Shown piece after piece: positions 35,489 to 44,334 of a stretch of 64,000 bases of DNA. How positions within the stretch are numbered: the stretch's first letter is position 1; each line of letters opens with the position of its first letter. Location: the NCBI GenBank assembly GCA_015065085.1, contig SVQW01000012.1:26331-90330 (forward strand). The letters are read 5' to 3'. The stretch is from Oscillospiraceae bacterium. GTDB lineage: Bacteria; Bacillota; Clostridia; Oscillospirales; SIG627. A model generated the notes under the pieces. The model was not told where the DNA came from and did no database searches. It worked only from the letters and a program-made list of their open reading frames with translations. A program made the position numbers and the translations under genes.

Positions 35489-37141
35489 TTATTTTTTCAG
35501 ATTGATTTTGAACAATTCCGCACCGCGACCGATGCCCGCGTGAAGTTTTGTCGCAATTACATAAAGATAATCACCGTATTCCCAGGCGGCGGGGTAATGT
35601 ATTTCGCCCCACGCTTTGCCGCTGGTTTCAAGAATATCAAGCCTTTTTGTGAAGCGCAAGGATTCACCATCGGTAAAATATGCCGTAAGCTTGCTACGGT
35701 TGAATTTATCGGTATTGCAAAGCATATAATGCCGTCCGTCGCTTAATTCACCGCAATATATTTTTGAAGAAACATACGGTATGTCATGGGAGTGGGCATT
35801 ACTCCAGGTTTCACCGCAATCCTTTGAAATATAAACAATGGGAACCCTTCTCAGGTCATTTCTGTTGAACATATACAGCGTTTCCCCTACACATATAACA
35901 GATATTTCAGGATGAACAAGCGTTGTACCGTCAGGCAGATTTCCGTTTTCTGCAATTTTAATTAAACGCCATTCGGAATCAATTTTTCCGCTGTCGGAAA
36001 TAAGCACGGCCGGTGTGGTTGGGAAACCGTCCAATTCTGCAATTCTTCCCGGAAGCATAAGCTTTCCGTTGGGCAATGTCACAACATTCGTGTTTAGCTT
36101 AAACGGGATCGGCTTTGACCATAGCAATTCAAATTTATCGGTTTTTGTGTTAAGCATATATAAATCAAGTGAATGTATATGATCGGGTGCAACCATCTGA
36201 TTAACAATCATATACAATTTATCATCACAAATACCGTAAACAGGTGGGCAGTAAAGAATTTTTTCGCTTTTATCCTCGCAAATGATCTCTAATTCCGACC
36301 ATGTTTTTCCTTCATCAAAGGAACGCTTGCCGCAAATTGGTGTATAGCCGTAAAGCTCACGCTCGCGGCAATGGTACCACGATGCATATAACACACCGTG
36401 ATATTCAATAATGGCTGTTTCGTGTAAAAACTTAAAATTATCATCGGGAGAACAAACACAGACAGATTGTATATCCTGTGTGACTGTTTTTATTTCTTTA
36501 TCCAAAAATTCGGCACTTTCAAATTTTATCGCCAGAAGCATATCATCATATTCATAAAACGGATGAAAACATATATTTTGGGCTTGCTCTTTGAAAACCG
36601 TTGGCGTAATACCGATATATTTCGTAAAGGTTTCGGTAAAATAGCTTATATTGTTGTAACCGGACAGGGTTGCGATATCGGAAATCTTTTCATTCCCCTC
36701 CGCCAGCATTCTCATTGCCTTTTCAAGTCTTTTGCGGTTTCTGAAAGTGTTCAGGGTCATTCCGCTTTTATCCTTTACCAAATGGCACATATAGTAATAG
36801 CTGATGTGAAGCTGTTTTGCTATTTCTTCAAATTTTATGTCGGATGTCATGGTTTCGACAACAGTATCCATTATCCGATTGTACAACTCGTTTTCACGTT
36901 TTTTAACGTTGTCACGTCCTGTTATAATAAAACTTATTATATCTTCCAAAAGTGCAACATCACACTCGGTTTTGTCGTTGAATTTCATTATCTTTTCGTC
37001 AAGCTGAGAAGGGTCAAAGCTGCATCTCTCCATGCAGTCAATTTTGAAAAACTCAAAAATTTCCGGGATTATTTCTTCCTTTTCAAAATTATTTGCAAGG
37101 AACTCTGCAATATACTTGCTGTCATTAAGCTTATGTTTCAT
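35489..37141 (-). CDS. AraC-type regulator fused to a sialidase-like beta-propeller
   Basis: A single 550-residue frame joins two normally separate modules. Residues about 90-190 form an AraC DNA-binding domain with two helix-turn-helix motifs (FEEIAKQLHISYYYMCHLV and ISDIATLSGYNNISYFTETF, then YIGITPTVFKE). Residues about 205-550 resemble the BNR/sialidase propeller, with two Asp-boxes (SFDEGKTW at 274-281 and SKDCGETW at 439-446) and repeated strands. No signal peptide or membrane helix is present, so the propeller acts in the cytoplasm and probably senses a glycan-derived ligand or serves as an enzyme-derived sensor. An extended -10 promoter (37180-37188) drives it and the downstream aldolase. 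The junction shows no frameshift. Confidence 0.83.
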   Translation of the reverse strand: MKHKLNDSKYIAEFLANNFEKEEIIPEIFEFFKIDCMERCSFDPSQLDEKIMKFNDKTECDVALLEDIISFIITGRDNVKKRENELYNRIMDTVVETMTSDIKFEEIAKQLHISYYYMCHLVKDKSGMTLNTFRNRKRLEKAMRMLAEGNEKISDIATLSGYNNISYFTETFTKYIGITPTVFKEQAQNICFHPFYEYDDMLLAIKFESAEFLDKEIKTVTQDIQSVCVCSPDDNFKFLHETAIIEYHGVLYASWYHCRERELYGYTPICGKRSFDEGKTWSELEIICEDKSEKILYCPPVYGICDDKLYMIVNQMVAPDHIHSLDLYMLNTKTDKFELLWSKPIPFKLNTNVVTLPNGKLMLPGRIAELDGFPTTPAVLISDSGKIDSEWRLIKIAENGNLPDGTTLVHPEISVICVGETLYMFNRNDLRRVPIVYISKDCGETWSNAHSHDIPYVSSKIYCGELSDGRHYMLCNTDKFNRSKLTAYFTDGESLRFTKRLDILETSGKAWGEIHYPAAWEYGDYLYVIATKLHAGIGRGAELFKINLKK

Positions 37142-37179
37142 AAAAATCCCCCTTGATTTATTTATATAATTACAGTTTA

Positions 37180-37188
37180 ATTATATCA
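37180..37188 (-). promoter_or_regulatory. Extended -10 promoter of the fusion regulator
   Basis: On the minus strand TGATATAAT, an extended -10 element, about 40 nt upstream of the start codon. A convincing -35 is absent. Confidence 0.5.
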
Positions 37189-37238
37189 CAATCAAGCCCA
37201 AAGCACTATAACAGGTTTGTTCAGTTATCGCACAAATA

Positions 37239-37268
37239 AAAACAAGGCAGAAAATTCTGCCTTGTTTT
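37239..37268 (-). terminator. Terminator of the Gfo/Idh-Dabb operon
   Basis: A 14-bp stem (37239-37252 with 37255-37268), continuing on the minus strand into TTTTTATTT, 8 nt after the Dabb stop codon. Confidence 0.88.
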
Positions 37269-37275
37269 AATAGTT

Positions 37276-37578
37276 CTAAAAATTAAAATCCACAACCGTA
37301 CGGGAAACAGTGACCTGTCTTACATACTGAGCTACCTTGACATGCTCGGGATGCTCGGCATATATTTTAAGGTCGTCCTTATTTTCAAATTCGGTGATAA
37401 GCACCATATCCCCCGACATATCAGTGCCGGAAATATCAATGCCTATTTCCATTTTTTTGATTTGGGGAATTTTGTCCACCAGTGCATAAAGGCTGTCCTT
37501 TACAAAGCTGAGATGGTCTGCTTTTGTTTTGCCATTAGCACTGTCGGCAAACTTCCACACAACAATGTGCTTCAGCAT
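37276..37578 (-). CDS. Dabb-family (stress-responsive alpha/beta barrel) protein
   Basis: Small dimeric ferredoxin-like barrel protein, 100 residues. The start MLKHIVVWKF, the central MVLITEFENKDDLKIYAEHPEH cut by a helix and the end VSRTVVDF are typical of Dabb proteins, which occur with sugar-catabolic oxidoreductases and whose biochemical role is mostly undefined. It starts 3 nt after the Gfo/Idh/MocA stop codon, so the two are translationally coupled. Confidence 0.85.
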   Translation of the reverse strand: MLKHIVVWKFADSANGKTKADHLSFVKDSLYALVDKIPQIKKMEIGIDISGTDMSGDMVLITEFENKDDLKIYAEHPEHVKVAQYVRQVTVSRTVVDFNF

Positions 37579-37581
37579 AAA

Positions 37582-38649
37582 TTAAAATACGATTTCGCGG
37601 TTAGCGTCGGAAGAATCGTAGATACCCTGCATAAGCTTTGCAGTGATAATAACGTTGTCAATGTGAGAAGGCTGCTTTGTGCCGTTCTTGATACTGTCAA
37701 CGAAAGCGTTGATCTCGTTGTTCCACATATTGTCGGTAAAGGGCTCGGGAGTTTCTTCATACAGCTGACCGTCCTTGGTACCGTAGAAGGTGTAGTTTCC
37801 GCCGTACTGGAGACGTATACCGCCCTTTGTACCCATAAAGTCAATATAGCATTCGGAAACACCGATGTTCTGAGCCCATGCGCCGTGGATGGTGATGGCA
37901 GCAGAATCCTGAGTACGAACGAAAGCGGTAACGCTGTCGTCAACGTCGTAGGTACCGGTTTCTACATTTTTGGTAACCTCAGACCACATGTTCTTGTAAA
38001 CATAGTTCTTCATATCAACGCCCAGCTTGCAGAACTGTCTGCCGGAAACGGTAAGAGGCTGGGGGTCGCCAAGGCAGAACATAACGATGTCGATGTAATG
38101 TACGCCCCAGTCGATGAGTGCGCCGCCGCCTGCGATAGCCTTGGTGGTGAATGCGCCGCCCAGGCCGGGGATGGAACGGTGAGCACGGAAGCTTACGTAT
38201 ACATGGTAAACTTCACCCAGGTCGCCATCGTCAATTCTCTTCTTAATTGCACGGGTGCAATCCTTGAAACGGTTTACAACACCAATGTTAAGGGTTTTGC
38301 CGGTTTCATGCTGAACCTTCTGCATTTCAAGAGCTTCGCTGTAAATACGTGCAGCGGGCTTTTCGCACAGAACGTGCTTGCCTGCGCGCAGTGCATCGCA
38401 GGAAATGATGGAGTGCATCAGGTTAGGGGTACAAATGGAAACACCCTGAATTTCGGGGTCATTGAGAACTACGTGATAATCCTCAACAGCAGTTCCTACG
38501 CCATACTTTTCCACAGCTGCCTGAGCCTTTTCGGGAAGAATGTCGCAGAAATACTTGATTTCCACTTCGGGATTGTTCAGATACGCGGGAATGTGAGCCG
38601 CGTTTGCGATACAACCGCAACCGATGATACCAACTTTAATCTTTTCCAT
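37582..38649 (-). CDS. Gfo/Idh/MocA family NAD(P)-dependent oxidoreductase
   Basis: Probably oxidises or reduces a hydroxyl on a sugar, inositol or derivative. 355 residues with an N-terminal Rossmann motif (VGIIGCGCIANAAHIPAYL), the CEKPAA motif carrying the catalytic-site Lys near residue 97, and a C-terminal alpha/beta substrate domain with GGGALIDWGVHYID, where the Asp and His are the usual catalytic pair. It has a GGAGG site before the ATG and a promoter at 38697-38725. Operon with the Dabb gene. GC-richer codon use than the regulators around it suggests strong expression. Confidence 0.93.
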   Translation of the reverse strand: MEKIKVGIIGCGCIANAAHIPAYLNNPEVEIKYFCDILPEKAQAAVEKYGVGTAVEDYHVVLNDPEIQGVSICTPNLMHSIISCDALRAGKHVLCEKPAARIYSEALEMQKVQHETGKTLNIGVVNRFKDCTRAIKKRIDDGDLGEVYHVYVSFRAHRSIPGLGGAFTTKAIAGGGALIDWGVHYIDIVMFCLGDPQPLTVSGRQFCKLGVDMKNYVYKNMWSEVTKNVETGTYDVDDSVTAFVRTQDSAAITIHGAWAQNIGVSECYIDFMGTKGGIRLQYGGNYTFYGTKDGQLYEETPEPFTDNMWNNEINAFVDSIKNGTKQPSHIDNVIITAKLMQGIYDSSDANREIVF

Positions 38650-38696
38650 AATTACCTCCGGAATTTATAAAAATTTTAATTTTCTGATTTTAGTTA

Positions 38697-38725
38697 ATTA
38701 TATATCAACCAATGATATAAAACAA
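38697..38725 (-). promoter_or_regulatory. Promoter of the Gfo/Idh-Dabb operon
   Basis: On the minus strand TTGTTT (38725-38720) and TATAAT (38702-38697) with a 17-bp spacer; the -35 element is a weaker match. Confidence 0.6.
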
Positions 38726-38758
38726 TAGAAAAAACAACGAAAAACGTGCCCAAAATAA

Positions 38759-39574
38759 CTATTCGCGGTTTTGGCGGTACTCCAACGGGTGGGCACCCCA
38801 ATATTCCTTGAATGCTTTTATGAAATTGGAAACAGAAACAAATCCGCATTCTTCGCTGATGGCAGTGATGCTGTTGTCGGTGGACAGAAGCAGGCTCATG
38901 GCATTTTTCATTCTCAACTCGGTAATGTACACCTTGTGGCTTTTCCCGTAATTGTTTTTGAAATATGTACCGAAATAGCTGGGAGAAACATGCACCAGCT
39001 CCGCAAGCTCCGAGGCAGTAATCTTTTTGTCAAGATTACGCGAAATGTAAGAAAGCGCTGCCTGTATGGGCGTAAGGTCGCCTCTGCGCTCGTTTGGGGG
39101 CGTGCGGGATATTATGTACATCAGCATAGCCTCCAGCCGTGTACGAATACGTTCGGTTTTCATTGACGAATTTCCAATGTAGTCCTCATAAATCTGCCGT
39201 GCATCCCGCTGCAGAAGCTCCAGCTCCTCACAACTGAGCTTTATACAGGGTGAAGACTCCAACCGATAGATGTAATTCATGCATTCCTTAGATATAAAGC
39301 GTTCGGAAAAGGCAATATTGTATATTTCAAAGCAACCCTCATGCGCTTTGAATGAATGGGTAGTATAAGGAAAATTCAGAAGGCAGGTGGGCGTGGTTAT
39401 CTCCAGCGCCGTGCTTTCCACAGTGCTGATACCTGTGCCCGAAACGAATAAATCTATTTCATAAAACTCATGTCGGTGCAAGTGACAGCTGTCCATATTC
39501 TTATAATCCACATATACCGGCAAATCATTTTGCAAAACATTGTACGTGCGGACAAGTATTTTTTCATTTTTCAT
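38759..39574 (-). CDS. AraC family transcriptional regulator
   Basis: 271 residues from the ATG at 39574; the ATG two codons upstream directly abuts GAGGT and is less likely. The N-terminal cupin-like domain starts with CHLHRHEFYEIDLFVSGTG; the C-terminal DNA-binding domain has ASELAELVHVSPSYFGTYF and ITAISEECGFVSVSNFIKAF, ending HPLEYRQ. It lies upstream of, and on the same strand as, the Gfo/Idh-Dabb operon, its probable target, and is divergent from the antiporter gene. Its own promoter at 39601-39629 is a perfect consensus. Confidence 0.93.
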   Translation of the reverse strand: MKNEKILVRTYNVLQNDLPVYVDYKNMDSCHLHRHEFYEIDLFVSGTGISTVESTALEITTPTCLLNFPYTTHSFKAHEGCFEIYNIAFSERFISKECMNYIYRLESSPCIKLSCEELELLQRDARQIYEDYIGNSSMKTERIRTRLEAMLMYIISRTPPNERRGDLTPIQAALSYISRNLDKKITASELAELVHVSPSYFGTYFKNNYGKSHKVYITELRMKNAMSLLLSTDNSITAISEECGFVSVSNFIKAFKEYWGAHPLEYRQNRE

Positions 39575-39600
39575 AGTCATACCTCATTACATCTTTGTTT

Positions 39601-39629
39601 ATTATATAACATATACTCCCAAATGTCAA
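39601..39629 (-). promoter_or_regulatory. Consensus promoter of the AraC gene
   Basis: Minus strand: TTGACA (39629-39624), 17 bp, TATAAT (39606-39601). It faces away from an equally perfect promoter at 39684-39712; the two -35 elements are 54 bp apart. Confidence 0.85.
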
Positions 39630-39683
39630 GATGTATACTTACCAAAAAAGCATTGTATTTTTTTCAATTTCGGCAAATTGCTA

Positions 39684-39712
39684 TTGACAAAAAGCTAATT
39701 GCGATGTATAAT
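39684..39712 (+). promoter_or_regulatory. Consensus promoter of the antiporter gene
   Basis: Plus strand: TTGACA (39684-39689), 17 bp, TATAAT (39707-39712), followed by the AAAGAGAAAG ribosome-binding region before the ATG at 39750. Confidence 0.87.
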
Positions 39713-39749
39713 ATAATGTAAAAATCATGTAAAGAGAAAGCGTAATATC

Positions 39750-41072
39750 ATGCAAAATTTTTTATACTCTCTGGGCGGATCGCCTATACTTCTTCAGCTT
39801 TGCTTCATAACTCTGGGTGCTTTTCTGGTGACACGCATCACCAAGCTGATGAAACTGCCCAATGTTACGGGCTACATACTTTGCGGAATACTTATAGGAC
39901 CGTATGTTTTAAGAATAATACCCGCCGAAACCGTTACGGCAATGGATTTTGTAACAGACATTGCACTGGCGCTGATATCCTTCGGTGTGGGAAAATACAT
40001 GAAGCTTAAAAACTTCAGAAACAACGTGGGACGTGTAATCGTAATAACGCTTTTCGAGACACTTACTGCCATGGCGGTAATTACGATGATAATGCACCTT
40101 GTGTTCAGGCTCGCTCTGCCCTTTTCACTTCTTATAGGAGCAATCGGCGCTTCCACCGCACCTGCTTCCACCATAATGAACATCAGAACTCTCAAGGCAA
40201 AAGGGGAATTTGTTGAAACAACGGTGCAGGTAATAGCTATCGACAATCTTATTTCCATCATAGCCTTCAGCATTGCCGCCGCTATTGTCCAGACCTCCGC
40301 TTCCAGCGGCAGTATCGACCCCGATGTGGTTGTAGTGCCCATTCTGATGAATATGATTGGCATTGTAGTGGGATTTTTGATGGGATTTATACTGAAATAC
40401 CTGCTCAAAGTGGTGGGGACGGACGACAGCCGTCTTGTTCTGACAATCGCATCGGTGGTTGTCATTACCTATATATGCTCCATTATGGACATATCTCCCC
40501 TGCTTGCGTCCATGTCACTTGGTGCAACCTACATAAACATAACCGAGGACAAAAAGCTTTACAAGCTGATAAATCAGTTTTCTCCACCTGTACTTATGAT
40601 ATTCTTTGTGGTATCGGGCATGCGGCTTGACGTAACCATGCTTAAAAGTGCGGGAATAATCGGTGTTGTATATTTCATTGTCAGAATCATTGTCAAGTAT
40701 ATTGCCGCTTTTATGGGCTCGGCAATCACACGGGCAGCGCGTCCAATAAGGCTTTACCTGGGACTTGCTCTTATCCCACAGGCAGGTGTATCTGTCGGTC
40801 TTTGTGCACTGGCACAGCGTATACTGCCTGCGGAATTGGGAAGTGTTTTATCGGCCGTAATACTCTCCTCAGCGGTGCTTTACGAAATAGTGGGACCTGT
40901 ACTGTCGAAAAGCTCGCTGTATCTTTCGGGCTCGGTAAAAAACAAAAAGGATAAAAAATCAAAAAAGAAAAAGGAAGCTTTACCGACCGAGGAGGATTCG
41001 CTCCGTCCCGTTGAGCTTCCGACACCCAATGAAATAGCAAGCACTGTACAAGAAGAAACACCTGTAAGTTAA
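39750..41072 (+). CDS. Cation:proton antiporter (CPA2 / Na+/H+ exchanger family)
   Basis: Integral membrane exchanger of monovalent cations for protons, for pH and salt homeostasis. 440 residues with about twelve hydrophobic helices. Typical segments are KLPNVTGYILCGILIGPYVL near the N-terminus, IALALISFGVGKYM, a unit GAIGASTAPASTIMNIR where many relatives have a TSPT-type phrase, and VIAIDNLISIIAF containing the ion-binding Asp. A Lys-rich cytoplasmic tail (KNKKDKKSKKKKEA) ends the protein; no RCK or TrkA-N domain is attached. Single-gene transcript from the consensus promoter to the terminator at 41074-41116. Confidence 0.9.
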   Translation: MQNFLYSLGGSPILLQLCFITLGAFLVTRITKLMKLPNVTGYILCGILIGPYVLRIIPAETVTAMDFVTDIALALISFGVGKYMKLKNFRNNVGRVIVITLFETLTAMAVITMIMHLVFRLALPFSLLIGAIGASTAPASTIMNIRTLKAKGEFVETTVQVIAIDNLISIIAFSIAAAIVQTSASSGSIDPDVVVVPILMNMIGIVVGFLMGFILKYLLKVVGTDDSRLVLTIASVVVITYICSIMDISPLLASMSLGATYINITEDKKLYKLINQFSPPVLMIFFVVSGMRLDVTMLKSAGIIGVVYFIVRIIVKYIAAFMGSAITRAARPIRLYLGLALIPQAGVSVGLCALAQRILPAELGSVLSAVILSSAVLYEIVGPVLSKSSLYLSGSVKNKKDKKSKKKKEALPTEEDSLRPVELPTPNEIASTVQEETPVS

Positions 41073-41073
41073 G

Positions 41074-41116
41074 AGAAGTGAATTGAACGCAAATGCGTTC
41101 AATTCACTTCTTTTTT
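41074..41116. terminator. Bidirectional terminator overlapping the end of the convergent AraC gene
   Basis: An 18-bp perfect stem (41074-41091 with 41094-41111) followed by T on the plus strand. It starts 1 nt after the antiporter stop codon, and its right arm encodes the last residues and the stop codon of the minus-strand AraC gene (stop at 41099-41101). Confidence 0.92.
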
Positions 41117-41902
41117 CATCTGCGTGGGAGACACGCCGAAATATTTTTTGAAATCGCGATTAAAGTTGGAAATACTCGTATATCCGCTTCTGTCGGCTAT
41201 CTGCGTCACGGTAAACAAGGTAGTACGTATAAGCCCTGCGGCACATTCCAGCCTGACCTTACGCAGGTAATCCTTATAACTCATGCCCATACATTCCGTA
41301 AACAGTGAGGAAAAGTAGTTTTTATTCAGAAAAACGGCATCCGCCACCTCACCCAATGTGGGACAGTCAATGAAATGTGAGTGTATGTATACTATCGCCT
41401 TCTGTATATGAGGCGGACGCTTTATATTGCCGTATCGGAAATCAAGCTGTGACACAAACAGAGTCATAATACAGCCGAAAAGCCCCGAAGCATATTCTAT
41501 GTCCGTATCCTTATCGTCAAAGGTGCTTTTCATCAGCTCGTACAGTGACACTATACGCTGTATGTTTCTTTCGCTCACAACAGTTATATTATCATCATTT
41601 TCTATCAGGCGATTTATTACTTCCGCATCGGCAAAGCGGTCAAAAAAATGAATGGTGATTATTTCGGCAGGTTCATCATATATTGCGGAATGTACATCGC
41701 CCGGAGTAAGAAAATAACAGCTTCCGCTTTTCAATTCGTATTCCCGTCCGTTCAGAACAGTTGTGCCGTGCCCCGAAACAATCATTTCAAATTCATAAAA
41801 GTCATGCCAATGAGACCTTAACGTTTCACTTCGTACACGCTTACGCAAATAAAAAATACTGTCATTATCAAAAGTTCTTTCCACAAGAAAGGGCCGGTTC
41901 AT
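41099..41902 (-). CDS. AraC family transcriptional regulator
   Basis: 267 residues. The cupin-like N-terminal domain contains SHWHDFYEFEMIVSGHGT and SGSCYFLTPGDVHSA; the DNA-binding domain has LGEVADAVFLNKNYFSSLF and VTQIADRSGYTSISNFNRDF, ending FGVSPTQM. The ATG has an AAGGAG site. Divergent from the GH5-like hydrolase gene, which is its most likely target, with 144 bp between the two starts. Its promoter at 41932-41960 is nearly consensus. Confidence 0.93.
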   Translation of the reverse strand: MNRPFLVERTFDNDSIFYLRKRVRSETLRSHWHDFYEFEMIVSGHGTTVLNGREYELKSGSCYFLTPGDVHSAIYDEPAEIITIHFFDRFADAEVINRLIENDDNITVVSERNIQRIVSLYELMKSTFDDKDTDIEYASGLFGCIMTLFVSQLDFRYGNIKRPPHIQKAIVYIHSHFIDCPTLGEVADAVFLNKNYFSSLFTECMGMSYKDYLRKVRLECAAGLIRTTLFTVTQIADRSGYTSISNFNRDFKKYFGVSPTQMKKEVN

Positions 41903-41931
41903 AATTATCTCCTTCGCCTTGTACTTGAAAC

Positions 41932-41960
41932 ATTGTACAACATTATAATATATTTGTCAA
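41932..41960 (-). promoter_or_regulatory. Promoter of the AraC gene at 41099-41902
   Basis: Minus strand: TTGACA (41960-41955), 17 bp, TACAAT (41937-41932). On the opposite strand the GH5-like gene has a TATAAT at 42021-42026 without a good -35, as expected for an activator-dependent promoter. Confidence 0.82.
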
Positions 41961-42046
41961 TAGCTGAATTTCTGCATAGTTTATGTTAAGAAATATATAG
42001 TACCGTTCTCGCCAATCTGCTATAATCGGAGTAAAGGAGTGATACT

Positions 42047-43945
42047 ATGTTATTGAATGAAAACTTTATGATAGGCTGTAACTACTGGGATTCCGCCCAC
42101 GGCACGGACATGTGGCGTTACTTTGATGCCCAAACCGTGGAAAACGATTTTAAGAATCTCAAGAAAACAGGCTCGCGTTTTTTAAGAATATTCCCTAACT
42201 GGCGGGATTTTCAACCGCTCCACACTCAGCGTCAGGGTGGCGGCGGATTTAACGGATATGCATTTGAGGATGATACAATTCCCGACAACCCTTATGGTCT
42301 GGACGAAAAAATGCTTCAGAATTTCCGCACCGTATGTGACCTGGCTCTCAAATATGACTACAAACTGGTGGTTGCGGTAATCACAGGCTGGATGAGCGGA
42401 CGTTTGTTTGCGCCTCCTGCAATGGAAAATCTGAATCTTATAACCCATCCCACTGCGCTCAGAATGCAGGAAAGATTTATAACAGGCTTTGTGAATTACA
42501 TCAAGGATCACCCCGCAATATGCGCATGGGATCTGGGAAATGAGTGCAACAATCTCTCTCCCGCCACCACCAAAGATGAAACCTTTGTATGGACAGCAAT
42601 GGTTGCAAATACCATAAGAAAGTGCGATAACACCCGTCCTGTAATGTCCGGAATGCACGGGCTCAGCCCCAACCCCAACGCCCCATGGAATATTTATGAC
42701 CAGGGCGCGCTGACCGATATTCTCTGTCCTCATCCCTACCCCGGCTCGCCCACCATTGGCGCGGTTTACGAGCCCTGCAACAAGCTGAGAACAACTATGC
42801 TCCCCACTATTTACAACGAATACTATGAGGGCATAAGCGGCAAGCCCGCCATGATGCAGGAAACAGGCGGTCTTTCAAGCATGTATCACAGCTTTGAAGT
42901 ACAGGGACAGCACACACGCGCCTCTATGTACTCCGCACTTGCAAACGGCTCCAAGGGCTATCTCTGGTGGTGTGCCGAGGACCATCTGCATCTTGACCAG
43001 CCGCCCTATTCCTGGATAATGATGGAGCGCTCGTTGGGCATAATGGATCATGACCAGAATGTTCGCGACACGGGTATCGCCATGAACGAAACAGCCTCTG
43101 TGCTGGAAAGCCTGCCCTTTGACACACTTGCGCCAAAAACCGTAAATACCGTTGTTTTTGCCACATCAAACTGGCACGGCAAGGAATGGAGCCAGGTCAC
43201 ATCAGGCTACATACTTGCCAAGCAGGCAGGTCTCAGCCCGGTTATAAGAAGCTGGTACAACGATGTACCAAAGGCACAGGTTTACATTCTTCCCTCTATT
43301 TACGGCTGGGGCCCTATTCGCAAAAAGCAGATGGATGATATACTCTCCAACGTTTACGAGGGTGCAACACTGTACGTCAGTGCGGCTGACGGAGTAATTG
43401 CCGACCATGAAAGGCTTCTGGGCTTAAGAGCCCACGGAATTGAAGCGGACGGCGCATTACATACCGCCACTGTCACTGCCGACGGTGAAAGTCTTACAAT
43501 CCCTTTCAGATATGCAAGAAAGAACAACTATAAATCCATTGATGCAGAGGTTATTGGCACCGACGAACGCGGAGACATAGTATTCACCAGGAAGGCATAC
43601 GGCAAAGGGTTTATATACTTCCTGACCTTCCCGATGGAGGATGCGGTATACAACATGTCGGGCGCATTTTCGTATGAATGTAAAACAAAATATTACAAAA
43701 TCTACCGTGAAATCGGTGCACGCGCTCTCAAAGATGAGCCTTTCATCAGCAACAACTCGCAGATTTGTGTAACACTCCATCCTGACGGAGAAAACGGATA
43801 TATTGCAATTGCAATCAACTATTCAGACATTCCGCAGAATACCGACTTTACTCTCAAGGACGGCTTCAGACTTGAAGTAATTCATTCAAGCGACAAAGTG
43901 ATCCCCGCCTGCGATGCCGCTTTCTATCGTATTAAACCCATATAA
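42047..43945 (+). CDS. GH5-like (cellulase-fold) glycoside hydrolase
   Basis: A (beta/alpha)8 hydrolase of clan GH-A type with two catalytic Glu: the acid/base in AWDLGNECNN (Glu166) and the nucleophile in MMQETGG (Glu272). The N-terminus (IGCNYW, then SRFLRIFPNWRDFQP) resembles mannanase or cellulase-like GH5 members. After the barrel (to about residue 380) come a Rossmann-like segment resembling the trimer domain of GH42-type enzymes (VYILPSIYGWGPIRKKQMDD) and a C-terminal beta domain. 632 residues, no signal peptide, so it acts on imported oligosaccharides. AAAGGAG ribosome binding site. Substrate (manno- or galacto-oligosaccharides) is a guess. Confidence 0.82.
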   Translation: MLLNENFMIGCNYWDSAHGTDMWRYFDAQTVENDFKNLKKTGSRFLRIFPNWRDFQPLHTQRQGGGGFNGYAFEDDTIPDNPYGLDEKMLQNFRTVCDLALKYDYKLVVAVITGWMSGRLFAPPAMENLNLITHPTALRMQERFITGFVNYIKDHPAICAWDLGNECNNLSPATTKDETFVWTAMVANTIRKCDNTRPVMSGMHGLSPNPNAPWNIYDQGALTDILCPHPYPGSPTIGAVYEPCNKLRTTMLPTIYNEYYEGISGKPAMMQETGGLSSMYHSFEVQGQHTRASMYSALANGSKGYLWWCAEDHLHLDQPPYSWIMMERSLGIMDHDQNVRDTGIAMNETASVLESLPFDTLAPKTVNTVVFATSNWHGKEWSQVTSGYILAKQAGLSPVIRSWYNDVPKAQVYILPSIYGWGPIRKKQMDDILSNVYEGATLYVSAADGVIADHERLLGLRAHGIEADGALHTATVTADGESLTIPFRYARKNNYKSIDAEVIGTDERGDIVFTRKAYGKGFIYFLTFPMEDAVYNMSGAFSYECKTKYYKIYREIGARALKDEPFISNNSQICVTLHPDGENGYIAIAINYSDIPQNTDFTLKDGFRLEVIHSSDKVIPACDAAFYRIKPI

Positions 43946-43957
43946 TCCGTTAAAATG

Positions 43958-43991
43958 AAATAAGCTGTAAGTTTTACCTTACAGCTTATTT
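43958..43991. terminator. Bidirectional terminator between the hydrolase gene and acpP
   Basis: A 14-bp stem (43958-43971 with 43978-43991) followed by TTTTTT on the plus strand, and by TTTCATTTTA on the minus strand, between convergent genes. Confidence 0.88.
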
Positions 43992-44007
43992 TTTATCAAC
44001 TATGTAA

Positions 44008-44232
44008 TTAAGCGTGCTGTTCGATATAGTCAGCAACATCGCCGACAGTTCTCAAGCCCTGAACATCCTCGTCGGGAATAACCAGGCCGAAATCGGTTTC
44101 GATGGTCTGAAGCATTTCAACTATATCAAGTGAATCGGCACCAAGGTCGTCCATAATATCGGTGTTTTCGTTGATTTCGCTCAGTTCTACACGCAGCTGC
44201 TTTGCGAGAAGCTCTTTAATCTTTTCTTTCAT
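44008..44232 (-). CDS. acpP: Acyl carrier protein
   Basis: Carries growing acyl chains on a phosphopantetheine arm in fatty acid synthesis. 74 residues from the ATG at 44232, which has an AAAGGGA site; an upstream ATG gives an untypical extension. The attachment Ser is in GADSLDIVEML. The start MKEKIKELLAKQL and acidic composition are typical. It is not in a fab cluster here but alone, between terminator and promoter, so it could also serve a different acyl pathway. Confidence 0.93.
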   Translation of the reverse strand: MKEKIKELLAKQLRVELSEINENTDIMDDLGADSLDIVEMLQTIETDFGLVIPDEDVQGLRTVGDVADYIEQHA

Positions 44233-44270
44233 AAATAAATCCCTTTCTGAACACATCGTGTCCGCTGATA

Positions 44271-44299
44271 ATTATATAACAAAGTGTTAATATTTTCAA
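44271..44299 (-). promoter_or_regulatory. Promoter of acpP
   Basis: Minus strand: TTGAAA (44299-44294), 17 bp, TATAAT (44276-44271). Confidence 0.78.
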
Positions 44300-44334
44300 T
44301 AGTTTTTAAAAAAAAGTTTAAAATTATACATTTC

